Assembly: GCF_003952525.1 (NCBI RefSeq)
Contig: NZ_CP034451.1
Span: 2,666,001-2,730,000 of the forward strand
DNA length: 64,000 nt
From: Mesorhizobium sp. M3A.F.Ca.ET.080.04.2.1
GTDB taxonomy: Bacteria > Pseudomonadota > Alphaproteobacteria > Rhizobiales > Rhizobiaceae
Direction of reading: 5' to 3'
A model generated the notes under the pieces. The model made no database searches. It was given only the letters and a program-made list of their open reading frames with translations, and was not told the origin of the DNA. Below, piece by piece: positions 33,827 through 46,124 of this stretch (position 1 is its first letter; each line of letters opens with the position of its first letter). A program made the translations under genes and the position numbers.

Positions 33827-35377
33827 ATGTCTGCAGTCAGCAATCCGAAACGGACACCGCTGTTCCGGCTGATCACCATCGCCAGTTCCGCCATGGGCAG
33901 TTTTATGCTTGGGCTTTGGGGGCTGCGGTTCGGTTTTGGCGATGGCATGGCCGGCATGCAGGCGGGAACGATGGCGGGCATCATCGCCGCGCTCTGTGCG
34001 CTGGCCGCGGGCGGCGCCGCGCTCTCCTTCTTCGCCGGCGTCGATGAATCGGCCGAATACGTCTTCAAGGAAACGCATTTCGACAAGCTGACCGGTCTTT
34101 TGTCGCGCCCCGCCCTGGTCGGCAAGGTCGCCGCCGCCGCGGTCGAGACCATCGAGACCGCCGAACCGGTCTACCTGATCGATATCGACATCGACCGCTT
34201 CAAGCAGATCAATGATGCCATCGGCTACAGCCATGGCGACGGGCTGATCCGCGCCTTCACCAAGAGGCTGAAGGAGGCTATGCCGGAAAGCGCCGTGATC
34301 GGACGGCTCGGCGCCGGCGAATTCGCCGTGCTGCTGCCGGACCGCGAGATCAAGGGATCGCTGGAACGGTTCGTCGAAAAGCTCATCAACGAAATGATGG
34401 AGCCTTACCACCTCGACACCCATCTGCAGTCCGTCAGCATCTCGGTCGGCATCGTGGCGATGCCGAAGGACGGCGTCGACCCGGTGCTCATCCTGCGCCG
34501 CTCGAACCTGGCGCTGCAGAATGCACGCGCAAGCGGCGTCGGCAACTGGTCGGTCTTCGAGGCCGACATGGGGCGGGTTGCCGATCACCGGCAATGGATC
34601 GAATCCGAACTGAAACTCGCCTTCGACCGCGGCGACTTCGATCTCCATTACCAGCCGCAGCTCGACCTGCCGAGCGGCCGTATCGTCGGCTACGAAGCCC
34701 TGATCCGCTGGAAGCATCCGCAACGCGGCATGATCCCGCCGATGGAATTCATTCCGATCGCTGAAGAAACCGGCATGATCAATCCGATCGGCAAATGGGT
34801 GCTGCGCAAAGCCTGCAGCGATGCCCAGTATCTGCCCGAGGAGTGCTTCGTGGCCGTCAACATCTCACCTGTCCAGTTCATGACCAAGGACTTCGTCGGC
34901 ATCGTGCGCGATACGATGGCGTCGACCGGCATGAAGCCGTCGCGGCTGGAGCTCGAAGTCACCGAAACGGCGATGATGCAGGATCGCGACCGTGCCGCAG
35001 TCATCCTGCAGCAGCTCGCCGACATGGGCATCTCGGTGGCCGTCGACGATTTCGGCACCGGCTATTCCAACCTGAGCTACCTGATCGATTTTTCGTTCGG
35101 CAAGCTCAAGATCGACCGCTCCTTCGTCAGCCGCATCGACACCGACTCCAACTCGGGAGCCGTAGTCTCGACCATCGTCGGGCTTTCGCGGGCGCTTGGC
35201 GTCGGCATCATCGCCGAAGGCGTCGAGACCGAAAACCAGGCGACGCTGCTGAGAGCCGCCGGCTGCGAGGTGGTGCAGGGCTACCTGTTCGGCCGGCCGG
35301 CGCCGCTCAAGGTCGAGTTCGGCAAGGCGCGCGTCGCCCATGGCACGACGCCGCCGCGCATCGTCAGCCTGCACTGA
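33827..35377 (+). CDS. EAL phosphodiesterase with degenerate GGDEF and two membrane helices
   Basis: A 516-residue cyclic-di-GMP enzyme anchored by two N-terminal helices (about 14-33 and 45-70). The GGDEF domain carries GAGEF at 162-166 in place of GGDEF, so it probably cannot make c-di-GMP. The EAL domain is complete: EAL at 290-292, Asn in VNISPVQF, Glu in LEVTETAM, DD in VDDFGTGYS, Lys in LKIDRSFV, Glu in IIAEGVETE, Gln in QGYLFGRP. It should therefore hydrolyse c-di-GMP, possibly with GTP sensing by the GGDEF part. Downstream of fabI in the same direction. Confidence 0.93.
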   Translation: MSAVSNPKRTPLFRLITIASSAMGSFMLGLWGLRFGFGDGMAGMQAGTMAGIIAALCALAAGGAALSFFAGVDESAEYVFKETHFDKLTGLLSRPALVGKVAAAAVETIETAEPVYLIDIDIDRFKQINDAIGYSHGDGLIRAFTKRLKEAMPESAVIGRLGAGEFAVLLPDREIKGSLERFVEKLINEMMEPYHLDTHLQSVSISVGIVAMPKDGVDPVLILRRSNLALQNARASGVGNWSVFEADMGRVADHRQWIESELKLAFDRGDFDLHYQPQLDLPSGRIVGYEALIRWKHPQRGMIPPMEFIPIAEETGMINPIGKWVLRKACSDAQYLPEECFVAVNISPVQFMTKDFVGIVRDTMASTGMKPSRLELEVTETAMMQDRDRAAVILQQLADMGISVAVDDFGTGYSNLSYLIDFSFGKLKIDRSFVSRIDTDSNSGAVVSTIVGLSRALGVGIIAEGVETENQATLLRAAGCEVVQGYLFGRPAPLKVEFGKARVAHGTTPPRIVSLH

Positions 35378-35383
35378 GCCGGT

Positions 35384-35404
35384 CACTTTCTTCCTGGAAT
35401 TTGC
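35384..35404. repeat. partial right half of the palindromic repeat
   Basis: CACTTTCTTCCTGGAATTTGC matches the right half of the copies at 23874 and 23937, with one inserted base. It stands directly before copy 4, so this spot again has a tandem arrangement. Confidence 0.55.
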
Positions 35405-35415
35405 TTTTGTGATCC

Positions 35416-35463
35416 AAGCATTTCCGGACGGAAAACCGCTGCGTACTTTTCCTGAAATTGCTT
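35416..35463. repeat. palindromic intergenic repeat, copy 4
   Basis: Arms AAGCATTTCCGG and CCTGAAATTGCTT around core AAAACCGCTGCGTACTTTT. Lies between the convergent EAL and rsmC-like genes. Confidence 0.75.
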
Positions 35464-35464
35464 T

Positions 35465-36487
35465 TTAGCGCCGCGCCGAAAACACCTTGAACATGCCGTC
35501 GCGGGCAAGCTCGGCATGGCTGGAAAAGGCGGCAGCCAGCACCGGCTCGTAAGGCAGCTGGCGATTGGCGACCATGCATAGCCGGCCGCCCGGCTTCAGC
35601 GCCTTGGCCGCAGCCCGGATCATGCCGGCGCCGATGTCGGGCTCGGCCGCCCGACCGCTGTGGAAGGGCGGATTCATGACGATGGCGTCATAGCGACGCT
35701 CGACCACTTCCTTGAGCAGATCGGTCCAGATGAAGCGCGGTTCGACGGCATCTCGAATATCGAGCTTGGGCACGTTGAGCCTGGCCGCCTCCAAGGCTTC
35801 GAAGTCCGCTTCGTAGAGGTCGAGACCGGAGAGGCCGGACGAGCGGATCAGAATCTCCGACGCCAGATAGCCCCAGCCGGCACAGAAATCGGCGACATTG
35901 CCACCAAGATCCTTCGGCAGGTTCGCGGCCAGCAGTCTCGAGCCGGCATCGACGCGATCGAAAGAGAACATGCCCGGTGCGGTGTGGTAGCGCCCCTCGA
36001 CAAGCAGGCCGGTGTTGGCGGCGCGCAGCGCTGCGGCGGCCTGCGCGCCGGCCTGGTGGAACCAGAAGGCGACGCCATGGTGCTTGGGCAGATGGCCTTC
36101 GAGCGGCACCAGCTTGGTGATCCGCTTGCGCAGGCTGTCGATACCGTCCTCCTTGCTGCCGGCGACCAGGATCAGGCCACCCGGCGCGACCCGATCGATG
36201 GCTTCGGCGATGCGCAGTTCGTTCTGGCCGCGATGGCGGCCCGCCAGAACAAGCGCCATGTCATAGCCGGAGCCCTGCGCCCGCGGCGTGATGGTGTAGC
36301 CGGAGGCCTGCAGCGCGCGGAAATGCGTCCGGAAGCCTTGCACCAGACTGAGCTTCACATCGAAGCCTTCGGGCAGGGGAAAACTGGGCTCGGCGCCCAG
36401 AAACAGAATCTCGGCGCCTGTGTTCGGCAGCGGGAGCGCCTCGGCCTCGAAGGGATGGAACAGCGTCTTCAGCGGCTCCGCGGCCAT
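35465..36487 (-). CDS. RsmC-like class I methyltransferase
   Basis: A 340-residue SAM-dependent methyltransferase. It has the two-domain layout of RsmC/RlmG (16S G1207 or 23S G1835 methyltransferases): an N-terminal non-catalytic half, then SAM motif I ADFCAGWGYLASEIL and catalytic motif IV IVMNPPFHSG. ATG at 36487 with AGGGGAGAACC upstream; an in-frame ATG at 36514 is less likely. The exact rRNA target cannot be read from sequence, so no symbol is given. Confidence 0.88.
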   Translation of the reverse strand: MAAEPLKTLFHPFEAEALPLPNTGAEILFLGAEPSFPLPEGFDVKLSLVQGFRTHFRALQASGYTITPRAQGSGYDMALVLAGRHRGQNELRIAEAIDRVAPGGLILVAGSKEDGIDSLRKRITKLVPLEGHLPKHHGVAFWFHQAGAQAAAALRAANTGLLVEGRYHTAPGMFSFDRVDAGSRLLAANLPKDLGGNVADFCAGWGYLASEILIRSSGLSGLDLYEADFEALEAARLNVPKLDIRDAVEPRFIWTDLLKEVVERRYDAIVMNPPFHSGRAAEPDIGAGMIRAAAKALKPGGRLCMVANRQLPYEPVLAAAFSSHAELARDGMFKVFSARR

Positions 36488-36569
36488 GGTTCTCCCCTGC
36501 GTGTCAAACGACAACGGGCGCGACCTTGCGGCGCGCCCGTCTCGATCTATCTGAAGCGTTTCGTCTGAT

Positions 36570-36614
36570 GCATGTCGTCATCCCAAAACCGCTACGCACT
36601 TTTGGGCGACATGC
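36570..36614. repeat. palindromic intergenic repeat, type 2
   Basis: Arms GCATGTCG and CGACATGC flank AAAACCGCTACGCACTTTTG. Same type as 55951-55999, and shares the AAAACCG-N5-CACTTTT core with the other type. Confidence 0.75.
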
Positions 36615-36624
36615 CTAAGGCCGA

Positions 36625-38772
<2,148 letters not shown>

Positions 38773-39155
38773 ATCTTGTCCTTCATATGCGGAAGGGCCG
38801 CGCCGTCTCACGGCTCGCGGTTCTCCCTTCCTGGCTTCCTTCGGGCAGCCACGGGCAAGACAACGGGAAGCTCGAAAAGATACGGCTGACAAAGCCGAGC
38901 GAGCATCCTGCAATCCTGCCCCATGACCGTCCACGGGCGGTTCCGAATGACCCTCTGCGCTTTCGGAACCGGGTCTGGCCGACCGGTCGGCCGGCCCTGC
39001 GCGTGACGCCGAAAATCCTGTCTTCGGAACGCGTCGCGCGCGATTTGCGAACTCCGGAGCGCATCGCGCTCCATTGCCAGCATGGAACACCGGACCAGCC
39101 GATGCGCCAATGCGCGACCGGCGGGCCCTCCGAGGAGAGCCCGCCGGTCAATTCG
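38773..39155 (-). other. structured rpsO-pnp intercistronic region
   Basis: On the reverse strand this 383-base spacer has, in order from rpsO: an 11-bp stem (39116-39149), a tight GGAGCGC-GAT-GCGCTCC hairpin (39055-39071), a 16-base perfect palindrome GGCCGACCGGTCGGCC (38977-38992) and GGTTCCGAA/TTCGGAACC (38939-38970). No coding frame is evident. In E. coli this spacer holds an RNase III site through which PNPase controls its own mRNA; a similar role is inferred. Confidence 0.55.
39116..39149 (-). terminator. stem-loop just after rpsO
   Basis: GACCGGCGGGC pairs with GCCCGCCGGTC; the loop can extend the stem. No T-run follows on the reverse strand, so it is more likely a processing or stability element, or a weak terminator, than a full terminator. 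Confidence 0.45.
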
Positions 39156-39425
39156 TCAGCGACGCAGACCGAGCTTCTCGATCAGCGACTGATAGCGCGC
39201 GTCGTCCTTGCGCTTGAGGTAATCAAGCAGGCTGCGGCGCTGGGAAACGAGAGCGAGAAGGCCACGGCGGGAATGGTTGTCCTTCTTGTGGTCCTTGAAG
39301 TGCTCGGTCAGGTTCTTGATGCGCTCGGAAAGAATGGCCACCTGGACTTCCGGAGAGCCGGTGTCGCCCTTGGCGGTTGCGAATTCAGTCATCAATTCTT
39401 TCTTGCGCTCGGCAGTAACCGACAT
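39156..39425 (-). CDS. rpsO: 30S ribosomal protein S15
   Basis: An 89-residue 16S rRNA-binding protein: [23 protein letters not shown] and the [27 protein letters not shown] signature are intact. It lies upstream of pnp in the conserved order truB-rpsO-pnp, here with corA between truB and rpsO. Confidence 0.97.
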   Translation of the reverse strand: MSVTAERKKELMTEFATAKGDTGSPEVQVAILSERIKNLTEHFKDHKKDNHSRRGLLALVSQRRSLLDYLKRKDDARYQSLIEKLGLRR

Positions 39426-39619
39426 CGTGTTTTTCCTTATCTGTTCGAGGAAACGGGACGCCCTCAGCCGGGATGTCGTCCAGCAGGGGCCGGTGCAAGC
39501 AACGCGTCAGGGCGCGAAGCTGCGGCGCATATAGTGCAATTCCCCGGAAAACACCAGCCCTATTCACAAGCCGGCTTTGTCGCAGATCCCTGCCGTCGAA
39601 TAAGCGGTTTTGCCTTGCA

Positions 39620-40714
39620 CTACAGCCACTTCTTCCATTTGAAGAAGGCAACCAGCGCGACGGCGACCAGTCCCATGAACAGCAGCGCCGCCGGATAGCC
39701 GTAATAGGCCTTCAGCTCCGGCATGTTCCATGGCGAGGTGTCGGGATCGAAGTTCATGCCCCAGACGCCGACCAGGAACGTCAGCGGCATGAAGATCACC
39801 GAGACGATCGTCAGATAGGAAATGACGTCGTTGGTGCGCGCCTGGGTCAGCGACAGGTGCATCTCGATCAGGCCGGTCAGCATGTCGCGCTGGTTCTCGA
39901 CCAATTCGATGAGCCGCAGCGAATGGTCGAGCGTATCGTTGAGGAAGACCTTGGTCTCGGCCTTCACATAAGGCACGTCGTTGCGGATCAACGTGGCCAG
40001 CGCATCGCGCATCGGCCACAGCACGCCTTTGAGCACGTTGGCATCACGCCGCAACTCATGCAACTGCCGCATCTGATGCTTGTGCGTCGTGTTGAGCATC
40101 TGATCCTCGATGCCGTCGACCTGTTCGCTTGCCGCCTCGATGGGCGGAAAATAGCTGTCGACGATGGCGTCGATCAGCGCGTAGGCGAGATAGTCGGCGC
40201 CGCGCGCGCGCAGCCGGTTCGGCTCGGAGCTCGCGACGCGCTTGCGGACCGGATCGAACGGATCGCCTTCGCGTTCCTGGAAGGTGACGACGAAATTGGC
40301 GCCGAAGAACACCGCGATCTGCTCGTAGCGGTGGGCGGTGACGTCGTCGATCATGCGCATGGCGACGAAGGCGTGGTCCTCGAAGAAGTCGACTTTCGGA
40401 CGCTGGCCGGTGCTGACGACATCCTCCAGCGCCAGCGGATGCAGGTTGAAGATCCGGCCGATCTCCTCGATCAGCGCAATGTTTGCCAGCCCCGTGCAGT
40501 CCAGCCAGACGATCGGCCACCGGTCGCAATGAGTGCTGAGATCGTCGAGGCTGGCGTTTTCGATGGTCTTGAATTTTTCGGGCGAGATCAGCGTCAGCCT
40601 GAGCTCGCTGCGCCGCGCGGCCGGATCGGCGATCAGAGTGCCAGGCGAGGCGCCGACCGGCGGCCGTCGCATCCTCAGCGACGCTCTTTTCCTTGCCGTG
40701 TCAGTCTTTGCCAT
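39620..40714 (-). CDS. corA: CorA family magnesium/cobalt transporter
   Basis: A 364-residue pentameric divalent-cation channel. Long cytoplasmic N-terminal domain, then two C-terminal helices: YLTIVSVIFMPLTFLVGVWGMN, ending in the signature GMN selectivity motif (WGMNFD), and AALLFMGLVAVALVAFFKW with a basic tail. It sits between truB and rpsO on the same strand, inside an otherwise translational gene cluster. Confidence 0.95.
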   Translation of the reverse strand: MAKTDTARKRASLRMRRPPVGASPGTLIADPAARRSELRLTLISPEKFKTIENASLDDLSTHCDRWPIVWLDCTGLANIALIEEIGRIFNLHPLALEDVVSTGQRPKVDFFEDHAFVAMRMIDDVTAHRYEQIAVFFGANFVVTFQEREGDPFDPVRKRVASSEPNRLRARGADYLAYALIDAIVDSYFPPIEAASEQVDGIEDQMLNTTHKHQMRQLHELRRDANVLKGVLWPMRDALATLIRNDVPYVKAETKVFLNDTLDHSLRLIELVENQRDMLTGLIEMHLSLTQARTNDVISYLTIVSVIFMPLTFLVGVWGMNFDPDTSPWNMPELKAYYGYPAALLFMGLVAVALVAFFKWKKWL

Positions 40715-40832
40715 ATGCCCTCGACACCGTTCGCCCCAAGATCAGCCGCGCGGTCACACTAACCGATCGCCTTGCCGGCCGGAATCGGGATTGCGAGAGG
40801 ATCATGCACGGATTCAAGGCCTTAGCCGAGAC

Positions 40833-41801
40833 TTACCCGACAAAGACACGCTTCGGCTTGAACATGCCCTGCTCGATGGCGCCGATGGCGACGAGCTTGC
40901 CGCGCGCGGTGGCGCAGGCCTCGTCGGCCTCGACGGGCGCATCGCGGCCGCGGATGATGACGGGATTGCCGAGGCGGATCTTGGTCGCCGCATCGTCGCT
41001 GACGGCGACCTGCGGCAGGCAGTCGAGGGCCGCGGCCGTCTCGACCAGCAGCGCATCTATGGCGCCGAAGTCGGCAGGGGCCTCGTCCGCGCTTTCATCT
41101 CTCGCGCTTTCATCGGTTTGGCCGCCGAAGCGCGCCGCTTCCAGTTCGGCGACGGTGACGAAATCATCCGCCGTAAACGGCTCGACCTCGACGCGCCTTA
41201 GCTCGGCGATGTGGCCGAAACAGCCGAGGTCGCGGCCCATGTCGCGCGCCAGCGACCGCACATAGGTGCCCTTGCCGCATTCGACCTCGAAGACGCTGCG
41301 ATCGCCGGTGTGCTCGATAAGCTCGAGACGTCCGATCTCGATCTCGCGGGCAGGAATGTCGACCGTCTCGCCTTCGCGGGCGAGATCATAGGCGCGTTCG
41401 CCGGCGATCTTGATGGCCGAGAATTGCGGCGGCGTCTGCATGATCACGCCGGTGTATTTGGGCAGCAGCACCCTCACCTCCGCCTCAGCCGGCCGATTGT
41501 CCGAGCTGTTCGTCACTGGTCCTTCGAGATCGTCGGTCGAGCGCTCTTCGCCCCAGGCGACGGTGAAGCGGTAGACCTTGGCCCCGTCCTGCACGTAAGG
41601 CACGGTCTTGGTGGCCTCGCCAAGCGCGATCGGCAGCATGCCGGAGGCGAGCGGGTCGAGCGTGCCGGCATGGCCGGCCTTCTCCGCCTGGAACAGCCAT
41701 TTGATCTTCGAGACCGCCTCGGTCGAGCCCATGCCGACCGGCTTGTCCAGCACCACCCAGCCCGATACCGGCCGACCTTTCTTCTTGCCGCGACGCGCCA
41801 C
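40833..41801 (-). CDS. truB: tRNA pseudouridine-55 synthase
   Basis: Makes pseudouridine 55 in the T-loop of tRNAs; 322 residues. Catalytic Asp in [22 protein letters not shown]; the KINKRMGST-type region appears as [20 protein letters not shown]. The GTG at 41801 directly follows the rbfA stop with no spacer. Some acidic-rich insertion (residues about 245-265) near the C-terminus. Confidence 0.96.
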   Translation of the reverse strand: MARRGKKKGRPVSGWVVLDKPVGMGSTEAVSKIKWLFQAEKAGHAGTLDPLASGMLPIALGEATKTVPYVQDGAKVYRFTVAWGEERSTDDLEGPVTNSSDNRPAEAEVRVLLPKYTGVIMQTPPQFSAIKIAGERAYDLAREGETVDIPAREIEIGRLELIEHTGDRSVFEVECGKGTYVRSLARDMGRDLGCFGHIAELRRVEVEPFTADDFVTVAELEAARFGGQTDESARDESADEAPADFGAIDALLVETAAALDCLPQVAVSDDAATKIRLGNPVIIRGRDAPVEADEACATARGKLVAIGAIEQGMFKPKRVFVG

Positions 41802-42221
41802 CTATTCCTCGTCCTTGTTGTTGTTCTTATTCCGGTCGTCGAGATCGCGCGCGACTTCGGGCGATTTCAACAATTCGTTGATCTTGGCGAAATTGTCGAA
41901 CGAGGTGTCGAGCCGGAAGCGGAACTCCGGCATGTACTTCATCTGCCTGAGCGCGCCGGAGACGCGGCCGCGGATGAATTTCGCATGCCTGTTGAGCGCT
42001 CCAACCACCGCATCGGTGTCCACGACTCCAAGCGGCGAGACGAAAGCGGTGGCAATCTTCAGATCCGGCGACATGCGAACCTCGGAGACCGAGACGACGG
42101 CGTTCTCGATCACCGGATCGACGATCTCGCCCCGCTGCAGGGTTTCGGACAGCGCATGGCGCACCTGCTCGCCGACGCGCAGCATGCGCTGGGAGGGGCC
42201 AGCCGTGGATTGTCTTGACAT
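41802..42221 (-). CDS. rbfA: 30S ribosome-binding factor A
   Basis: A 139-residue 30S maturation factor with a KH-like fold: [22 protein letters not shown] and [15 protein letters not shown] match the family. ATG at 42221 has GAAGGAAGAG upstream; a start at 42263 adds a poorly conserved leader. The C-terminus is acidic/Asn-rich (NKNNNKDEE). Adjacent to truB. Confidence 0.94.
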   Translation of the reverse strand: MSRQSTAGPSQRMLRVGEQVRHALSETLQRGEIVDPVIENAVVSVSEVRMSPDLKIATAFVSPLGVVDTDAVVGALNRHAKFIRGRVSGALRQMKYMPEFRFRLDTSFDNFAKINELLKSPEVARDLDDRNKNNNKDEE

Positions 42222-42314
42222 GGAACTCTTCCTTCGCGGGTTCGAACCGCCTGAGCCGCTCACTTAGCGCTGTTGCTCTAGCTTGGCTACCCCCGCCAAA
42301 ATACCTGCGCCTGA

Positions 42315-42865
42315 TCAGTGCAATATGCGTGGAACGGACTGATCCATCTCGTCAACGAACTGGCTCGACTTCATGACGGATACGATCTTTTCGTACTCGG
42401 TCTCCATGGTGGTTGCTGACCCCAAGGCGCTGATCGGGATAAACCATCCACCTTCTTTGGTGGCAAATCCGATCCCGAATTCAGTCAGCGTAATTTTTTC
42501 GACCGACTTCCAACCGAGATTCACCGCCGAGTCTGCTACACATTTCGAGACGCCGGACGAACGTACCCGGATCAAGGTGGATTCGGGCTCAAAATTGGGG
42601 ACCTTTTCCTTTTTTGCGAAGACAAGGCTGAGATTTCAAAGGACGCCGGTGGTGATGATCATCCCCACCACACCGAGCACACCCGCCAAAGCGCCTGAGC
42701 TGTCGACGAAATTCGTGGCAAGAACGAGAGATATGCCGACGAGAAGGTAGCAACCCAGTCTACCCAAGGCGCCAGAGCGATGCTCTTCATTTGCCTTGAA
42801 TAGGCGGCCGAAAAATCGGCAGGAGAAAGAACAAAGCGATACTCGAGACTTTGTTCTTCCTCCAT
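42315..42865 (-). pseudogene. broken YcxB-like membrane protein gene
   Basis: Three fragments read as one protein. MEEEQSLEYRFVLSPADF...APWVDWVATF starts at 42865 in one frame; VGISLVLATNFVDSSGALAG continues in a second after an apparent one-base loss near 42743. That frame meets TGA at 42636 and goes on, without another break, through NLSLVFAKKEKVPNFEPES to the YcxB-type C-terminal domain (GWKSVEKITLTEFGIGFAT) ending at 42315. So there is one frameshift and one nonsense codon. The intact protein would have about two membrane helices and unknown function. It lies between infB and rbfA. Confidence 0.75.
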
Positions 42866-42874
42866 ATGCCGATG

Positions 42875-45445
42875 CTACAGCGTTCTGGTTACCATCTCGA
42901 TGCGGAAGCACTCGATGGTGTCACCGACGCGCATGTCCTCGTAGTTCTGGAAGGCCATGCCGCACTCCTGGCCGCCCGGCACTTCCGAAACCTCGTCCTT
43001 GAAGCGCTTGAGCGTCTTCAGCGTGCCTTCGTGAATGACGACGTTGTCGCGGATCAGGCGCACGCCTGCGCCACGCTCGACCTTGCCTTCGGTGACGCGG
43101 CAGCCGGCAATCTTGCCGACCTTCGAGATATCGAAGATCTCGAGGATCTCGGCATTGCCGATGAAGGTCTCGCGCCGCTCGGGCGAGAGCATGCCGGAAA
43201 GGGCCGCCTTCACGTCGTCGACGAGGTTGTAGATGATCGAGTAGTAGCGGATCTCGATGCCTGCGGCGGCGGCGGCGTTGCGCGCCTGCGCATTGGCGCG
43301 GACGTTGAAGCCGATGATCGCCGCGCCCGATGTCTCGGCCAGCGAGACGTCGCTTTCGGTGATGCCGCCGGCGCCCGAATGGACGATGCGCGCACGCACC
43401 TCGTCATTGCCGAGCTTTTCGAGCGCGGCGTTGATCGCCTCGATCGAGCCCTGCACGTCGCCCTTGATGACCAGCGGGAATTCCTTGAGCCCGCTCGTCT
43501 GCAACTGCGACATCATCTGCTCGAGCGAGCCGCGCTGGCCGGCATGCTTGGCCACCGCCTTCTCGCGCGCCAGCCGCTGACGGTACTCGGTGATCTCGCG
43601 CGCCCGCGCCTCGTTGTTGACGACGGCGAAGCGATCGCCGGCCTGCGGCGTGCCCTGGAGGCCCAGCACCTCGACCGGCATTGCCGGCGGTGCCTCCGGC
43701 ACATGCTCGCCGCGATCGTTGACGAGAGCGCGCACGCGGCCCCACTCGTTGCCGGCGACGAGGATGTCGCCCGGCATCAGGGTGCCGGTCTGCACCAGCA
43801 CCGTGGCAACCGGGCCGCGGCCCTTGTCGAGCTTGGCCTCGATGACCGCGCCTTCGGCGGTGCGGTCGGGGTTGGCCTTGAGGTCGAGGATTTCGGCCTG
43901 CAGCAGGATCGCCTCGAGCAGCTTGTCGATGTTGGTGCCCTTGGTCGCGGAGACCTCGACGTCCAGAACCTCGCCGCCCATCGATTCGACGAAGACTTCG
44001 TGGCGCAGAAGCTCGGCCCGCACCTTTTGCGGATCGGCGTCGCGCTTGTCGATCTTGTTGATCGCCACGATGATCGGCACGCCGGCCGCCTTGGCGTGAC
44101 TGATCGATTCGATCGTCTGCGGCATGACGCTGTCGTCGGCCGCCACCACCAGCACGGCAATGTCGGTGACCTGGGCGCCACGGGCGCGCATCGCCGTGAA
44201 GGCGGCGTGGCCGGGCGTGTCGATGAAGGTGATCTTCTGGCCGTTCTTCTCGACCTGGTAGGCGCCGATGTGCTGGGTGATGCCGCCGGCCTCGCCGGAG
44301 ACGACGTTGGCGTTGCGGATAGCGTCGAGCAGCGAGGTCTTGCCATGATCGACATGGCCCATGATCGTCACGACGGGCGGACGCGACACCAGATCTTCCG
44401 CACGGTCGGCGATGTTGAACAGGCCTTCCTCGATGTCGGACTCGGCGACGCGGCGGACGGTATGACCAAATTCGGAGGCGACCAGTTCGGCCGTGTCGGC
44501 GTCGATGACGTCGCCCGGCTTCAAAATCTGGCCCTGCTTCATGAAGAACTTGACCACGTCGACGGCGCGCTCGGACATGCGCTGCGCCAGTTCCTGAATG
44601 GTGATAGTTTCGGGCAGGATCACTTCACGCATGACTTTCTCGCGCGGCTCGTTGTGCATCGCGCGTTTGAACTTCTCCTGGCGGCGGCGCATCGACGACA
44701 GCGAACGGCCACGCGCGTCGTCGTCGGAAAGCGCCGAATTCAGCGTCAGCTTGCCGCGGCGGCGGTCTTCCTCACCCTTGGTGGGCTTGGCCGGCCGCGC
44801 CACTTCGGGCGTGGCAAGGCGGCGGGCAGGCGCACCAGCGCCACCCCCACCTGCACCGACACGCCTCGGCTTGACCTCCTCGTCGTCGTCGGCCGTGGCG
44901 GCGTCGGCTGCCAACGGCGCACGGCGGCGCGCCTCCTCCTCGGCACGGCGGCGGGATTCGGCTTCAGCCTGCAGGCGTGCCTCCTCCTCAGCCTGACGGC
45001 GCGCGGAGTCCTCGCGCTCGCGTTTGCGGCGTTCTTCTTCCTCGGCGCGGCGCTTGGCCTCTTCCTGAGCACGCTGCCGGTCCTCGATCTCGCGGGCCTT
45101 GGAGCCTTCGAGCGCCCTGCGGCGGGCTTCCATCTCGCCGCGCGACAATTCGTTCAGCACCATGCCGGAGCGTTCCGGGGCGGGCGGCGCTTTCGGCGCT
45201 TCCTGCACCACGGGCGCAGCCTGCGCTGCGGGCTTCGGCGTGAAGACGGACGGCGCCACCGGCTCCGGCTTATCGCCGGGCAGCGAGAACTTGCGCTTCT
45301 TGGTCTCGACCACGACCGACTTGGTGCGGCCGTGCGAGAAATTCTGGCGCACGGTGCCCTGCTCGATGCCAGGACGCTTCAGCGTCAAGGTCTTCTTCGG
45401 CGTAACGCTCAACGTCTTGTCGTCGCCCGATTTCGTATCGCTCAT
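42875..45445 (-). CDS. infB: translation initiation factor IF-2
   Basis: GTPase that brings initiator tRNA to the ribosome; 856 residues. Long alanine/arginine/glutamate-rich N-terminal region with a coiled coil (residues about 100-175), IF2_N domain ([26 protein letters not shown]), G domain with [15 protein letters not shown] (G1), DTPGHAAF (G3) and NKIDK (G4), and the C-terminal domains ending [17 protein letters not shown]. Its ATG overlaps the ylxR stop by 4 bases. Confidence 0.97.
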   Translation of the reverse strand: MSDTKSGDDKTLSVTPKKTLTLKRPGIEQGTVRQNFSHGRTKSVVVETKKRKFSLPGDKPEPVAPSVFTPKPAAQAAPVVQEAPKAPPAPERSGMVLNELSRGEMEARRRALEGSKAREIEDRQRAQEEAKRRAEEEERRKREREDSARRQAEEEARLQAEAESRRRAEEEARRRAPLAADAATADDDEEVKPRRVGAGGGGAGAPARRLATPEVARPAKPTKGEEDRRRGKLTLNSALSDDDARGRSLSSMRRRQEKFKRAMHNEPREKVMREVILPETITIQELAQRMSERAVDVVKFFMKQGQILKPGDVIDADTAELVASEFGHTVRRVAESDIEEGLFNIADRAEDLVSRPPVVTIMGHVDHGKTSLLDAIRNANVVSGEAGGITQHIGAYQVEKNGQKITFIDTPGHAAFTAMRARGAQVTDIAVLVVAADDSVMPQTIESISHAKAAGVPIIVAINKIDKRDADPQKVRAELLRHEVFVESMGGEVLDVEVSATKGTNIDKLLEAILLQAEILDLKANPDRTAEGAVIEAKLDKGRGPVATVLVQTGTLMPGDILVAGNEWGRVRALVNDRGEHVPEAPPAMPVEVLGLQGTPQAGDRFAVVNNEARAREITEYRQRLAREKAVAKHAGQRGSLEQMMSQLQTSGLKEFPLVIKGDVQGSIEAINAALEKLGNDEVRARIVHSGAGGITESDVSLAETSGAAIIGFNVRANAQARNAAAAAGIEIRYYSIIYNLVDDVKAALSGMLSPERRETFIGNAEILEIFDISKVGKIAGCRVTEGKVERGAGVRLIRDNVVIHEGTLKTLKRFKDEVSEVPGGQECGMAFQNYEDMRVGDTIECFRIEMVTRTL

Positions 45446-46092
45446 TCCATATCCTCTGCGGCATCATCTTCGTCAGCAACGGCCGCAAGCATTGCCAGAT
45501 CGTCCGGGGTACCGCCCCGATACCGGTCGAGCGCGACCATGCGCTTCTCAACCGCCTTTCCCGCATCCTGCGCGAGGACGGCAGCATGTATCACATTTGT
45601 ACCCCCCAATGCCAAGCTCAACTCGGCCTCGGAGAAAAGTTTGTAGGCAAGGATGGCGGGACCGCCGAGATGGACGGTTGCCCGCCGTGCCTGACTGATC
45701 TTGCGGACGCCGTCGTCCGAGGCCTCGATCGCATGCAGCACGAAGAGCGCCTCTCCGTCGCGCACCGCGGCTTCGACCTTGGCCGCGCCAAGAACGACCG
45801 AACCGGCCTTGCGAGCAAGGCCCAGCATGCCCAGAGCGGATCTGGAGAGCAGTCCGTCGACCATGCCGCCGAGATCGGCGGGAACGGTGACCTGCGCCCT
45901 GAAGGCGCGGGCAAACAGGTTCTTGGCCGCTGCCTTGTCAATATGTAGGCGATCAGCGGTGACCCAGCAACCACGGCCGGGCAGATTTCTCTTGATGTCC
46001 GGAACGACGGCCGAATCCGGGCCGACGACGAAGCGGATCAGTTCATCCGCTTCGGCCTGCCTGCGCGTAACGATGCAGGTGCGATCGTTCAT
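45442..46092 (-). CDS. YlxR/DUF448 RNA-binding protein with L7Ae-like domain
   Basis: A 216-residue protein: N-terminal YlxR domain ([18 protein letters not shown] with GRGCWVTA) and C-terminal L7Ae-like domain ([30 protein letters not shown]). It is the usual fused alphaproteobacterial form, located between nusA and infB. YlxR has been linked to RNase P or nucleoid functions in other bacteria; its role here is unknown. Confidence 0.92.
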   Translation of the reverse strand: MNDRTCIVTRRQAEADELIRFVVGPDSAVVPDIKRNLPGRGCWVTADRLHIDKAAAKNLFARAFRAQVTVPADLGGMVDGLLSRSALGMLGLARKAGSVVLGAAKVEAAVRDGEALFVLHAIEASDDGVRKISQARRATVHLGGPAILAYKLFSEAELSLALGGTNVIHAAVLAQDAGKAVEKRMVALDRYRGGTPDDLAMLAAVADEDDAAEDME

Positions 46093-46124
46093 CTCGTTCC
46101 CGGGCGTTGTGATGCGGGTTCACC

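Noticed and set aside
38773..39155. extra N-terminal region of PNPase encoded up to 39090
   Set aside because: The in-frame extension is not PNPase-like, lacks a ribosome-binding site, and covers the structured rpsO-pnp spacer.
42851..45646. 931-codon forward ORF opposite infB
   Set aside because: It is a high-GC shadow of infB. The translation is low-complexity (rich in D, R, A, H, V) and matches no family, while infB on the reverse strand has every expected domain.
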